A DNA stretch of 64,000 nucleotides from Gymnopilus junonius. Taxonomy: Eukaryota > Basidiomycota > Agaricomycetes > Agaricales > Galerinaceae. This document shows positions 13,634 through 25,533 of this stretch, in pieces (the first letter of the stretch is position 1; the number at the start of each line of letters is the position of its first letter). The position numbers and the translations under genes are program-made. The notes under the pieces are model-generated. The model did not search any database, was not told the DNA's origin, and saw only the letters and a program-made list of their open reading frames with translations. The stretch spans positions 364,094 to 428,093 of the forward strand of contig JADNYJ010000014.1 of assembly GCA_015501075.1 (NCBI GenBank). The letters are read 5' to 3'.

Positions 13634-13719
13634 GGCCTTATGGTCTAGTAGCATGATTCCTCCTTTGGGTTTAGGCACCTGATTGGAGGAGGTCCTGGGT
13701 TCAATTCCCAGTGAGGCCC
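13634..13719 (+). tRNA. tRNA-Pro (UGG) with a 14-nt intron
   Basis: A complete cloverleaf can be folded. Acceptor GGCCTTA pairs with TGAGGCC, followed by discriminator C. Anticodon stem CCTCC pairs with GGAGG. The loop TTTGGG...T carries anticodon TGG. The T arm CTGGG/CCCAG closes TTCAATT. The anticodon loop is interrupted after position 37 by TTTAGGCACCTGAT (14 nt), the standard place for a nuclear tRNA intron. Internal Pol III promoters are present: an A box at TGGTCTAGTAGC and a B box at GGTTCAATTCC. Confidence 0.93.
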
Positions 13720-13725
13720 TTTTTG
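13720..13725 (+). terminator. Pol III terminator of tRNA-Pro
   Basis: A run of five T follows the tRNA discriminator base directly, as expected for RNA polymerase III termination. Confidence 0.75.
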
Positions 13726-13987
13726 GTCAAAGCATGTACTTGAACGTTCTATCCAGCCTCTTCCGTCCGTGTATGTACTTTTTCATTTGCATCTGGTCAT
13801 TAGTAACGTAATTTTTGTAGATAAATCCACTTGACTGGTTGAGTCTGGGAGACCTTTTGTTACATGTTTGTGACCAAGGGTGACGGCTCATTGTCGTCGT
13901 CCGTCACAGCGAGGACTGTCATCTTGTGTTCAACCACTTTCAATTGATTTCCACTTTCTGACTTCGACTATATCATCAACTTTAAGC

Positions 13988-15078
13988 ATGGATCTCGCTA
14001 ATTCGTCCGCGAAGCTCGAGCCTTTCTTACTCATGGCCAAGTCTGTAAAGGGCGCTGCTGCTGCTAAACTCATCCAGGACGCCACATCTGCGCCGGGCGT
14101 ATTCGTATTTTCAGAATTACTAGAATTGCCCAACATTCAAGAGGTATGCTGCATTTGTATTTAATTATGGGTTGGTTTGAAATATCAACCAATTAGCTTG
14201 GGAAAAGCGAACAACAGGAGAAGTTCCTCTCCCTATTAAAGCTTTTCGCTTATAAGACATACCAGGATTATCTTCGTACGTCTCTTTATGAATCTCGTAT
14301 CCGCTCTATCTCACGGAAGCAGAGCACAAGGATAGCTTGCCTCCTTTGAACCAGGTGCAGATTACGAAACTCAAGCACTTGACGATTGTATCGTTAGCTA
14401 CGGATCGACGAGTAAGCTACTACTCATATCATGCTCTGTATTATTTCTTATCAGTCATATAGATTCTTCCATATGCAGAACTTTTGAGGGCCCTCGATGT
14501 CTCGAACGTGCGAGAGTTAGAGGATCTTATCATCGACGCCATTTATCTTGACCTTCTGCAAGGGAAGCTTGATCAAAAAGAGGAGCAGCTGGAGGTATCT
14601 TACACGATGGGGCGAGACCTTGAGCCAGGTAAACTGGAGCAAGTCCTGGCGGCATTAAAGGATTGGTGTGTAACGTCACTCGCTTCAGCATTCTTCTAGT
14701 CTGATAAGAAACCTAGGGCATCCACAACTTCCGCCGTCCTGGCCACTCTAGATGCGAAGATCAATGCCATTGCGGCTGATACGGCAGCGGCCAAGCTTAA
14801 CGAACAAGAACACGAGAAGATTCTTCAGAATACTCTCAAGGACGTTCACGAGAGGCAGAAAGAAAAAAGTATGGGTGGCGGTATGGCTAGCAGGCGGGCT
14901 GCTTTCCAGGTGAATGATCGAGAGAACATGATGGATGTCGATGAACCAGAAAATAAAAACAAGAATCGGAAGTAAGTATCTTCTGCTTCATCAGCGACAT
15001 CGTCTCGTCCTTACCTCTTCTCTTTCAAGGGCCTCGCAGGATATGGCGAAAACTGCTAGAAAACGGAACAAATTCTGA
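13988..15078 (+). CDS. CSN7: COP9 signalosome subunit 7 (PCI domain)
   Basis: Csn7 is a PCI-domain scaffold subunit of the COP9 signalosome, which removes Nedd8 from cullins. The first exon ends at 14143 (codon 52) and gives [20 protein letters not shown]. Further short exons encode [19 protein letters not shown], a [11 protein letters not shown] block and [20 protein letters not shown], then [19 protein letters not shown]. These are the order and wording of the PCI winged helix of CSN7. A charged helical tail (about 14730-14980) and a short Lys/Arg-rich last exon ending in ARKRNKF follow. Introns of 50-70 nt separate the exons. Its substrate class, a cullin (CUL4), is encoded at 27.9-31.0 kb, but there is no operon-like link. 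Confidence 0.88.
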
Positions 15079-16000
15079 AAGTTTGTCATTTTCATTGTCC
15101 TCCCTTGTTTCCTCGTCGTCCCATCATCGTGTTGTATTTCATACCTCTGAATTGTAATCATACTGAGTTACCTGGTCTCCAATGTCCAGACAAGATGAAT
15201 CATTTACCCAGATTTCACCTGCCAATGTGCAACATCGTTCTTGGCGGAGTAATTATATTTGTTGTGTTGAGACATGACAACGTGTTTCGACGCACAAAAT
15301 CGAGGATAGGACGGTGCCGAACCCTAGGCTTTTGATATCCCTGCTCATATTAGTGCTATCTGCCATTCAAAATTGTCAGTTATCGTGCAGAGCGACTCTT
15401 CAACAGGATATGTGCGTCATCTGCTTCTTCGATTCACCTTGTCTTACTTAGCCGTACTGATCGCATTGAGGGTGACTAGTATCGGTTGCCACGACGCTGG
15501 CATGCGGCATCGAGAATGCTGATATGAAGAGGTGTTCCCTTTAACGTCTGATCTTTGCGATATGGGCTGCTTGTTCAAATCTGTATAAGACGGGTCGGCG
15601 CTCTCCCTCAAACCATTGGCAAGATGTGGTACACCATTGATGTTTTGATGGTGATGACATGTCCTTGGCGGTGTAAGATGCCCCTTTTTATTTTTTTTCT
15701 GACCCGAAATTGATTGAAATACAATAGGCTAATTCATAGTGGCCTAATAATAGCACAAAAAATGCTGTGAGTCTGGCGGCTTACCTGCCATGCCGCAACA
15801 GGGCGGACACTGCTTGGAACGCCTCCGTCACCCTTATGAAATCGATAACAATAGTCCCTGATCGAGAAATCCCTTGCTAGCGCCGCCAACTAGCCTTAAT
15901 CTTGTACACATACAACAAAAGACCTTGCCCGCCTTGTGTCCTCGTTGCTCCCTTCTCCCGTCATCACTTATCGCCTCAGCTGGGCTTGCTTATCAGACGG
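15079..16000. other. intergenic region
   Basis: A 0.9 kb spacer after CSN7. It holds a 76-codon frame (15105-15335) without coding character, then the promoter and leader of the gene starting at 16001. A poly(T) run lies at about 15685-15700. Nothing else was recognised. Confidence 0.4.
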
Positions 16001-16948
16001 ATGTCTGACGTACTGGATAGCGCTGCGGACCTGACCTCAACCCCAATCTCAACACCGGCCAGCGCACTTACGGATGGCGAGGTAGCAGAGTCGAAGGATG
16101 TTGAAGAGAACAGCACCCCCGAGCCGAGCGCTGAAACGCAACCAAATACCATCATCACCACTGCCGAAGCTGGCTCGTCATCGTCATCGTCATCGTCCCA
16201 GCCAACTACTAAGGGCTACGCAACGACTGCGGAGGCGATTGCAAACTTCAGGCCTACGTCGCATGAGGTGGTGAAAGGGATCGCACCACACGTGTTTGAT
16301 GAGCGGAAGCGGCGGCGGAGTCACCCGCGATCAGGATCACGCAGCCCGAAGCCGTACTGGTATGCGGCGGGAAGTGGAGAGAGGAGGCCTTCCCCTCTGC
16401 GAGGCGGCGCTACTGTCATTGCGTGGGACGAGCACTCAATTTACCTAGGTGAGCGACTTCGGTTTTTTTGCCTTGTTGATTGTGATTCCCTAGTTCTCAT
16501 CAATCTGCCGACGATGTAGAACAAACTGACACCTCTTCTAAACGTTCTCCGTCTACTGAAAAGAAAGGAAAAGCGCTGACAGCTTCTCATGCATCACTCG
16601 GAGATTCCGAGAACGCAAAACGTAACCGACGTATCAAAATCGAGAAACCTGGGTGGAAACACTTCAGGGTTGATATCCATTTACTGAAGTGAGTCGATAT
16701 CAGCTCATATCTTCTCCTTAATTTCCCTTATCTTTCCTTCTCATTTTCTATTTCATTATCGGAGAATGTTCACTCACGATCCTGTCTACCTAACTTCCAG
16801 GTCCATCGGTATCAAACTGAAGTACGTCATGACCGGCGCTCTCTATTCGCCTACGTCTCGTGCTAATCACGGAAATCTTACACCCCCATGATTGTTACTT
16901 CACAGGCTTGCCACCTCGATAAACCCTTCGACAAAACCTAGACCGTAG
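16001..16948 (+). CDS. hypothetical basic, low-complexity protein
   Basis: I do not recognise the family. The start ATG at 16001 gives MSDVLDSAADLTSTPISTP; a frame running further upstream has no ATG. Exon 1 (16001-16448) is rich in Ser, Thr and Glu, with a long Ser run, then a conserved-looking block ATTAEAIANFRPTSHEVVKG and a basic stretch (ERKRRRSHPRSGSRSPKPYW). Exon 2 (16520-16688) joins in frame and encodes a Lys-rich region ending in KPGWKHFRVDIHLLK. A third exon starts at 16801. Either the frame runs to a stop at 16891, or a GTACGT donor at about 16819 splices to 16906 and stops at 16948. The protein is near 220 aa. Basic, disordered composition suggests a nuclear protein, by inference only. 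Confidence 0.6.
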
Positions 16949-17700
16949 ATGCCCCTGTTTATTTATGCGTAGACAGCAGACAGGGACCCAGTCAGACTTT
17001 CTTTTTCTTTATGTTACCTCTATCTTCTTTTTATTTTATGTATCACAGCACCGCTATGGCTGACATAGGTTTGATATCCAGTTCTGCATAATATGACAAG
17101 CACATCTTTAGGTTTTCCTTCTCAAATCATCAACACTCCATCACTCGTTTCTGTTCTTTAACTTTTGTATACCCACCCATATGAACACTGAAGTGGGCAA
17201 TATCACAACATCGTATACCGTTCACCAACAAAATCTGACATCGGCTAACCAACTAAATTTCGGACTTCCTTACATGGTTATTGGATTTCCTTTTGGAGGA
17301 TATTTACTTTCAACCTCAGCGGCACCCAGAACGATCGCCTTACATACTATCCACAACTAGTCCTACAGATCATGTTATATTCCAGGAACAATTCTCACCT
17401 CAAAGACGACGGATTTTGAAGGGATTAATTGACCATATGAACTTTGACATGGCTATAACAGTTGGGTCTCAAGACTGTCAGAACAGTCTATAATTGCTAC
17501 GCCCACGGTGACATTGGACGAGTTATGGTGGGAACATTTAACCAAAGTCCTGTACAGTGTCTGATTTTTGCTTAAGGTGTCAGCATGGTGAATCCGACTG
17601 TAAGAATTTTGGCGCTATCATTAAGAAATTTCAACGCAAAGAACGGGGCTATGAATACTATACAGGATCTGAAGAGGTGGTTGCTCATTTGACTTCTCTC
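16949..17700. other. intergenic region
   Basis: An AT-rich 0.75 kb spacer between a plus-strand 3' end and a minus-strand 3' end. Two small open frames (about 17180 and 17281-17493) are not supported by composition or by splice signals. No repeat or RNA gene was seen. Confidence 0.4.
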
Positions 17701-18771
17701 TCAAGAGTCATCACCCTCGTTATCATTCTCGGCTGAAGAAGACGTCAGGAATTGGTTGCATCTCGATAGCACAAGGGTAACACCAACCATGATAATTTTC
17801 GGATGACTGAGATAAGTCACTGGACCCAGAGCGTCAGATTGTTGCAGACACGTTGCAGCATTTCTGTTGAAATCCTTGTACATTTCTTGCGTTATAGTGC
17901 CAATTTCGGCAGAACCATCAGTCCAAGCATGGTGGATAATGTTGAGTGCACGTTCTGGACTGTTGAAAATATCTTTGTACAACAAAGAGAAGCCAATGGC
18001 CAGACCAAGACGGATAGGATTTATAGGGGATAGTTCCCGGACAGCAATTTGTGAGGCTTCATCATATGCCCGCCACGACTTATCGGCAATTTCTTCGACT
18101 TCAGCGTCAGTCAATTCAATCCACTGAATCTTGTATCGGTAACAATCGCCCAACCTAAAGAGCAGTTCAAGCAGTGGACGTTTAGGAATGGGCAATCACA
18201 TTTACATTTTGAGGTTGAATACTTTGGACTCTGCTGAGGCCGCAGAGGGGATAAGATGGTCTTTCAGACGTTTTATAGCGCCTTGAGCAGGAGCTAGCAA
18301 ACAGGATTAAGTATACACATACATAAAGCCGTCACAACGTGAATGAAGTGATAACCCACGCATTTCTGACAGGGAAAGGGTGCCAGGTACTTCTTTTGTC
18401 AAGGAAAGAGTGGCCTCGTCTTCGTCGAGCCATCTTCGAAAATGTGACATCAACTTCTGGGACGCATTTGGTTCGTTTGCGGCCTGAGTCTCTTGACCGC
18501 TACTTTCAAGTTTTTGCTTGGTTATCAAGGCAGCAATTGTTCGAATTTCTTACCGATCGTAGGAGCGAATTAGTAGGGATTGTGTGTTTCGCGAAAAAAC
18601 TACGACCCTACCCTTTATAATGCGCTCCGATGCAGTGTTGTCGATGTTTACTGAATTCCCTCGGCCACCAACCGCACTATTCGTTATAGGACCATTGTAT
18701 AAATCACCTGCGACGTGGATTTGAAACTGGGACAGACTTCCGAAATCGCTCAGTGTCTTGAAGGAAGACAT
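17701..18771 (-). CDS. divergent 14-3-3-like protein with replaced N terminus
   Basis: Four exons (18771-18612, 18548-18360, 18293-18206, 18154-17701) join in perfect phase to give 296 aa. The C-terminal half is plainly 14-3-3-like: DHLIPSAASAESKVFNLKM, then CYRY (the Arg-Tyr of the phosphopeptide pocket), AYDEASQIAVREL, NPIRLGLAIGFSLLYKDI and NSPERALNIIHHAW. The normal N-terminal helices, which carry the dimer surface and the basic Lys/Arg of the pocket, are missing. In their place is a leader containing GDLYNGPITNSAVGGRGNSV, which resembles the start of fungal STAND/NLR-type proteins, and then unrelated helical sequence. The usual YKDS...LLRDNLTLW ending is replaced by YKDFNRNAATCLQQ plus an acidic tail. 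The frame is intact, so it may be expressed. It is either a neofunctionalised paralogue or an early pseudogene. Start choice is the first ATG in the open frame. Confidence 0.7.
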
Positions 18772-19359
18772 CCGTGAGGTTCTTGAAGAAAGTGAGAGAT
18801 GGGGAAAGTCGTTATACTCGGCTTTTCTCAGGAGATCGGTCCAAATAAAAGTCCGTTCACGACAGCTTGGCAAGATCCATTCGAATCTTCATTCGGTATG
18901 TCTGTATAAGAATAACCTCACTGATATGATTTATATAGATTTGACAAGCTTAAGCCACACAGCATTGCTTTGACAGCAAGATGCCAGCGATTAAAAGACA
19001 CGCAGGCAGACGACGGAATAACGGAAAATGTGAGGATTCAAAGTGAAAAGCAGGGCAGGAAAAGGAAAATGCGAGCACTGGATTCTCGAAAATAAGCATT
19101 GCACAAATCTTCATGAGGTCCTCGGTGCACCATATACATGTCTTACTTTATAGGGTACAGTTACTATAGTAGTTAGATTGTAGATATAGTTATAAAAACC
19201 ATCTCGTCGACGGCAGAACGAATAACAACTTAATCAATAACGTGAAGCCGATCCTAAATATTGACGATGACTCTGATTGCTGACAAGTCCAAGTTCGAGC
19301 TGCAATATCCTTCGATTCATCGACAGCTATAAATACAATGTGCGTCTCCAAGAGTTGTG
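18772..19359. other. intergenic region
   Basis: Promoter side of the 14-3-3-like gene and 3' end of the GH47 gene. The open frame of 14-3-3-like exon 1 extends upstream to about 18873 without an ATG, so an upstream coding exon cannot be excluded. AT-rich sequence near 19160-19200 probably belongs to the GH47 3' end. Confidence 0.4.
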
Positions 19360-22012
19360 TTATGGCGTGAAAATCGGTAGTGGATGTGCCTGTAAGAGAT
19401 GTGTTACAATCTGACCTTGCTATTAGGCGCAAATCCAGGCGACATACCTCAGTGTTAAAAACATATTCTGGGAGGAGTAAACGATTAGGGCAGGAATAAA
19501 TTATTAAACCCAAGACCGAGATACGTACTGTCGAGAGGTAGCACTTCTGAATCGGAGAAAAGTAGATACAGGTATTTCAAAGTCTCGCTCTGCATTTCGG
19601 AAAAATGAGGTATCAGCGCTATTGTAAGGAAAGGCGGAAAGGAAACAAACAAACCAAAAAGAATGTCTCCATTTTATCAATCTTCTCACTGTTGACATCG
19701 TCGACATTGAGGATGGAGATATACCCCCCAGTGTCTGCTCGGCAGAATTTTTCAATAGCTTGGAATATTTTCCATCCATGGTCCCTATACTTTTGATTGC
19801 CTGTGAGGCGATAAGCGATGAAAAGAGATTCGATTGTTTCTGGTCTGAAGTCGGAAGGGATGTGGTTCAAGTCTCCGTAAATATGAGAACATAAAGAAGT
19901 ACCTGAGAATATAACGTGAATCGTAGGAAGGTGATGCAGAGTTTCTAGTAACAATATCCTTCAACGGATTTTAATACTATGAAGGAAGAGAATACGTGCC
20001 CGTTATTTTTATATACCAGTCCTTGTCGTCTGACACGTCGCCATTTTCAGCTGTATAGAAATGACTGATCTCGGGAGCAAGTCCGCTGCACAATATCCAG
20101 TAGAATGAGCGTCCTTTCCTTGCATCATGCTTGCAGGTGAAATACGTACGTTGCTGTATTATGTGTATCCATGCAGGTCTCGATTAGTTCATATCCAAGC
20201 TGCCAGTCCTTTTGGCCAGTCTCCGTGAGTTCGCTAGGAAGTGGAGGTACGGAGACGGAGATGCCAGCGAGGCCTGTGGTTGTAGCTCCTAACATCAGCG
20301 AGCCACCCAAGAAGCATACGAGGTGATCCTGCTTGGCCATCAGTCGCCATGCCCTTGTACGAGAAGTCAGAGAAGACAAGATTTAAAAAAACTGCATCAA
20401 AAGGAAAATCCTACATCTGTCCATCAGCTTGGCGTTGTTGTGGATCTGGATGAACTTCGGCGGTGTATACGAGCCCTTTGTTAAGACCCCTGTGGACGAG
20501 GGTCGTATGGATGCCTTCCATCGCACTCTGATACATCTAAAAGGCAAAATCAATCCGCGTCATGACGATAATAATAAGCCACGTACCTCGAGGTACATGG
20601 GCTCGGATTTGTCCTAAATAAAACTAAGCCTGGAGCCTTCAGATATTATATGTAAGCGTTACCGTCTGTAGATACTGCTTCCTAAATTATACAGTGAGAA
20701 TACAGTCATGATAATAAAGTCATATACTCACAAGAGGTATTCGTAGAAAGAATCGCCTCTCGAACCGAGACGGATTTCTGAGATCAAGAAAACCCCTGCT
20801 TCTGCACTGAAAAATGCTCCAATTCCGATGTTTGATCAATGCATGGAGAGATACATACCTCATGTATATCGCTGCCAGCCCAGATGGCAAACTTGTCGCC
20901 TTGATGACTCTCATCACCTAAACACCAGCTTAGCCTATCTGGTGTAAAAGCGACAATGCAAGTCTTACTCCTTCAGCTTTATCCCAATACTCGTCTTCGC
21001 CCGTCAAGAAACTCAAATACTTTAACTCGAGCTGAAGAGTTGCTGCCTCAGCAGTGCTGACAATATTAGGCATATTTGGCTCGTCAAATCCTTGTTTCTT
21101 AGCGAGATTGACCAAGGAGCGCGGCAATCCTGAAGGAGTGTCGAATACAGGCATAATGCGATTAGCTAGGTCCTTTGCCTTCTCTAAAAATAAAGGATCT
21201 TGGTCTGAAAGATGGTATGCTGCCAACAAACCACCCAGGACGCGAATGGTTGTCTGTAGGGGAGAAAATTAGTGGCTACGTAGGAAGAGTGATGGCTGAT
21301 ATACTTCAAAGGTATTAAACGACCCATCTCGCTCGAACGTGAGGTTATTAGCGATCCAATCTTTAGCACGTTGATATTCTTCTTGTAACCCCATTAGTTG
21401 GATCGTGTCAATGGCGTCAACTATGGTATATCCAATTCCTCCGGCGTCGACCAAATTTGAGCCCCTCTTCGATAACGGATAGTATTCATCGTTTCCCATG
21501 GCATCCCTCTCTAAAGCATTGTTATAAGCACCGTTTGAGGTCCTTCGATGAAGTTAGATTCTAACCGTATGCCGACCAAGCATGCTGGTGCAAATAAATC
21601 AAGTCAAGAACTCTCCAGAGCAAATCAACGCACCTTAAAGGCATTGACAATAGCGTCTCTTTTAGGTATGTCCGCCACGAATTCAGCTTGCGGCCCCGAA
21701 CGCGAACGACTACCGAAACCGAATTGACCGTCCAAGGAGACCGTCTCGGGCTGTTTGTTGAGTCCAAAGAGCTTGGACTGTAGTATGATATATGGGCATC
21801 CATTAGAAGCAATATGGAAAAAATAGACGCACTTGGTACAAATACAATAACAGAGACACGAACAACGTAAGAATCGCCGATTTCTGGATCCTGAATGCAT
21901 GCGGTGGTCTCTCAATATTGAAAGACTTTTCCGACATCTGACCTCCTGGAGCCTTGGCATCAATCTTATCGCTCGAAGACCCGTTCAGGTCTTCTGGGGA
22001 CGACTCAGCCAT
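19360..22012 (-). CDS. mannosyl-oligosaccharide alpha-1,2-mannosidase (GH47)
   Basis: A class I alpha-mannosidase that trims Man9 N-glycans in the ER or Golgi (calcium-dependent, inverting). The start at 22012 gives a hydrophilic tail and one membrane anchor (about residues 43-60, KSAILTLFVSLLLYLYQ), a type II topology. Conserved GH47 blocks appear in order over many exons: HAWSAYERDAMGNDEYYPLS, DAIDTIQLMGL, LLAAYHLSDQDP, SGLAPEISHFY, DFRPETIESLFIAYRLTG and the terminal TEAHPLPIFTP with the calcium-binding TEAHP. The last small exons (EYVFNTE, then AHPLPIFTP) are separated by short introns, and the TAA lies at 19360. Nothing essential is missing in what I read, though I did not fix every junction. 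Confidence 0.9.
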
Positions 22013-22377
22013 GCTGATAGATGATGAAGGTAGAGTCCAAGTACTAGTTGCGACACGTCACACTACGCGCATAGTCCAGCTATTTTCGGCCGTTTATTGA
22101 AATCTCGATTCTCGTTACTCCGTAAGGTGAAGTTTTGATGCAACTATTTTCGGAACTGACTCCGAAGTTTGTCCACCGCTGAAGAAGATACTACGGATAC
22201 AATCCTTGGACGTAGACGCAACGTCAACACGACACAAAATTTGGAGGCTAATGCCCACAGGATATCCGGTTCCCGGTTGCCGGCGATTGCCGTGACATAT
22301 ACAATTCACGATCCGCGAAGCTTGGTTCTGCAGCCTGCCCGCTCATCTTCGCTCGATATCTTATCCAATCGTCTCTG
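22013..22377. other. intergenic, divergent promoter
   Basis: A spacer of 365 bp between the GH47 start (-) and a decayed F-box-like gene (+). Short frames on both strands overlap it without support. Confidence 0.4.
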
Positions 22378-23600
22378 ATGTCTCCAAATCTTCCACCAGA
22401 GATCGTCGACCAGGTGGTTATGTTATCAGGCCCACAATCTTCTCTTTGCGAACCTTTCACTTTCTACCAAACCATTTGGGAAAGATTCAGAGACTATCGT
22501 AAAACGGCTTGAATCCCTTCTTGACCTCATCAATTTCGATCCGAATAGCTCACGACGGGAATCGCATCCCACATCACTACGTTTAGTGTTTATATTGAAG
22601 ATGCACATTGTTACCCTCCGGGGGTGACGACGGTCGAAGATATACCTTATCTCAATTCTATTGGAGGTATACTGGGGAAGATATTTAGGAGTGATGTTTC
22701 TCCGTGCTCGCTCTCATTATGCTTCAGAAGGTATGACCGTTTTCTGCAGTGGATAGTATTACCCTCGTATTTCTCGGCATCATTGCGCCAGGCTTGCAAG
22801 AACCCACGCCTCAAAAGTGTGCATCTTTCAGAATTTGAGGATGTACCCATGGTGTTATTGAGGGGATCATCAACTCAACACATCTCCTTTGCAAGCACGT
22901 TCTTTACTCAGGATGATATTTCATCTGCAAGTGAAATGGACATCGATGTTATCCAGTATCTTTGTCCTTAATCCCTTGACATCCACGTTTTATATCCTGT
23001 CAAACAATTGCTTAACTTTACACCCGACAATCGCATATCATTGAAATTCCTCCTCTCGAAACTGAAGCATCTCTCCTTGACATTTTCCCGAATCATGTTT
23101 TCTTCATCGCATTCTGCACCGGCCGTCACCTTACTGACTTATGCGTCTTCCACCTGTACCAAGTTAAACATTGCGCATCTGGGGAGAAAGTAAGCACTCT
23201 GAAAACTCAACATTTCCCCCTTACTAACTGAATGTCTAGCTGACATTATGGAGGACCTTATATGCTTGAACCACCTCACTTCTTTGCGAAGCCTCAAAAT
23301 ATATTGCAGTCGGCTTATAAGTGCTAATAACGACTATGTAACTTATGTTGCAGTAGCCATCCTCCATGTGGATGAACTGCCCACGGCTCTTAAAATTTAA
23401 AACCTTGAGATATCTTTTGTAATCGCCAACTCCGACAGAACAGAAAACTGGGACAATTCCTTTCAGCCACATTTTCTCGATGCCTTCTTTTCCCAAAGTA
23501 GAAGGTTTTCGCGGTTGAAATCACTGGCTTTTGTGGCCGAGTTACCTATTGTAGGTCTCCCTTAGCAAGAATTGACCGAGGTATTCGGAAGGTGCAGGTT
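22378..23600 (+). pseudogene. decayed F-box/LRR-like gene (tandem copy 1)
   Basis: This is a broken paralogue of the gene at 24118. The ATG gives MSPNLPPEIVDQVVMLS, an F-box-like start. The next part of the domain (about 45 codons compared with copy 2) is deleted, and the reading frame then shifts to QAHNLLFANLSLST and VKRLESLLDLINFD, which match QAHKHLFASVVLST and VKRLQSLRDLMNAD of copy 2. A stop comes soon after. Another frame resumes at about 22624 (IPYLNSIGGILGKIFRSDVS) and stops at 22971. LLNFTPDNRISLKFLLSKLK then matches copy 2 again. After an intron the second half is interrupted by an in-frame stop near 23400. At least three lesions make it non-functional. Confidence 0.75.
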
Positions 23601-24117
23601 GGCTCTTCTGAATAAATTCCCTCACATTAACGCCATGGACTCGCTCAAATTTGATGTCACTGCTACTAAATGGTATCCTTAAATAATTTCTAGATGAAAG
23701 GACTTCCATTTGCAATTCTGTAGAGAATATGTCCCTTATTTTGTTATATACTTATATCTCAAGCAGACGTCGCGAATTCGTGTACATCTGTTTCCATCTC
23801 CCCCTTTTTTGATCCATCTTTTTGTCCCTCCCATTCGCTTAGACATCGGGTCTTGTCTCTTGACAACTAGTTGTGCCTTGGCAGATATGCGCAATCAATT
23901 TTGTATGGATTGGCCTCTATATAAATCATTTACTGAGTGATTGGCCTCCCTAATATTGGAGCACGGCCATGAACATTGATCATCGCATACTCGCAGTCGT
24001 GAGGCGGGAAGAATGGACCGGGGCAGTTCCTGGAATTGCCGGCGGCCGCAGTGCGCACCGCAACTTTACCTATCACCACAAGGCATCCGATTGTGCAAGC
24101 ATTCACTAGCGCCCATA
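23601..24117. other. spacer between tandem F-box-like copies
   Basis: AT- and CT-rich sequence between two tandem paralogues. A 76-codon frame at 23710-23940 is pyrimidine-rich and not convincing as protein. An in-frame upstream ATG at 24013 would extend copy 2 by 35 residues. Confidence 0.35.
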
Positions 24118-25533
24118 ATGATCCCAGAACTTTTCCCAGAGCTTATAGTCCTTGTCGTGGAGGAGCTAGTGCACATTTCGGATACTCGTAATCGCAAAAA
24201 AGCACTATCATCTGTTGCATTGGTCTCGAGGGCTTTGCGTTACCAAGCCCACAAACATCTCTTTGCGTCAGTCGTACTTTCTACTGGTACAGGCCAGAAT
24301 CACAGATCACCGCTTGCAGTAGTAAAACGCCTTCAATCCCTTCGAGACCTTATGAATGCAGATTCGAACACGGAAACGACGGGAATCGCATCGCACATCA
24401 CCGAGTTCGCAGTGTATCTCCAAGGTTCACCCTACACTGCAACTCCAAAAGAACGGTCTTATATTGTCCCAGTAGCAGCAATATTGATGAAGATATTCAA
24501 AGCTGGTAGCTCGCCATGTTTCCTCTCTTTAGCATTTCCTACAAACTATTCCTGCCTGCGGTGGACGAAACTAGATCCAAATTTCGTGTCCTCAGTGCTC
24601 AAAATTTGCAAAAATCCACGCCTCGTTGCCCTGCGCCTTTTACATTTTGTTGAGGTACCCCCCGATCTGTTGAAAGGTTCCTCAATTAAACATGTATCCT
24701 TTCGGCGCATTTCATTTGCCCATCGACAGTCCGTTTCTGCAGATGGATTAGAAATCGATCAGGACACGCAGTTCATGCAGCCTGAGAGCCTCTACACAGA
24801 CCTCGCGCATGGTACTGAGAAAATCTTTGACTTCACTCATGACAGCCGTATATCGTCAACGGTGGTCTTTTCTAAACTGAAGAAGCTTAGTTTAGCCTTC
24901 GACCCAATAGTCAACTCTTCAGCAGAATCTTCTGCCATTATACTCAATGGCGCATCCTCTACTCTTATGAACTTGACTCTTTACTTTCAGGGACGTGGTG
25001 CGTACTTTGTATTGTTTACCGCATCCTTTTCAATCCTATATTCCGACATTTTCTAGCCCACCCTGGTTTACCATTCCATATACAGTTGACCCACCTCAGC
25101 TCCTCCTCACCCTCAAAATAATTTCTGTCACGGTATCCTCAATAATGACTACTTCTTCAATCGTGGAAGAGTTGAAACCATTCTGTATGAACATGAGCTA
25201 CCTGAAGCTCTACAGCACCTTCAAATATCTTTTACAACAGACTTTATGAAAGATCTTCTTAAACGCGATTCATCTGTCACTTTTACGGACGTCCAACGCA
25301 ATGTGTGTGGAATCGATAATTTCTTCTGCCAAAGCAAGTTTTCTCAACTCAAATCTCTGATATTTTTGATCGGAGTGCCTCCCACCAGTATATGTGGAAA
25401 CCTGCCAATCGATCTCGTGCAATGGTGTAGGCTTCTCCTTTTCAACGCTTTTTCTGGAATCCAAGTACTCAAATCGCGGAAATTTGATATTGTCATCTCA
25501 GAACAAATGTGGCTTTCAACGTTCCTTGAGTAG
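24118..25533 (+). pseudogene. F-box/LRR-like gene (tandem copy 2), one apparent frameshift
   Basis: Exon 1 is intact and starts MIPELFPELIVLVVEELVHI, a degenerate F-box-like motif such as those that dock Skp1 in SCF ubiquitin ligases. It continues through leucine-rich segments (KNPRLVALRLLHFVEVPPDL, VFSKLKKLSLAF) to about 24997. The next exon, after a GTGCGT donor and an acceptor at 25085, is open as VDPPQLLLTLKIIS. Around 25130-25145 the homology moves to another frame (NNDYFFNRGRVETILYEHEL), which then runs to a stop at 25533. Copy 1 aligns across the shift, so I read this as a one-base frameshift rather than an intron. It is either a young pseudogene or an assembly error. Class assignment is moderate, since the family is highly divergent. 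Confidence 0.6.
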
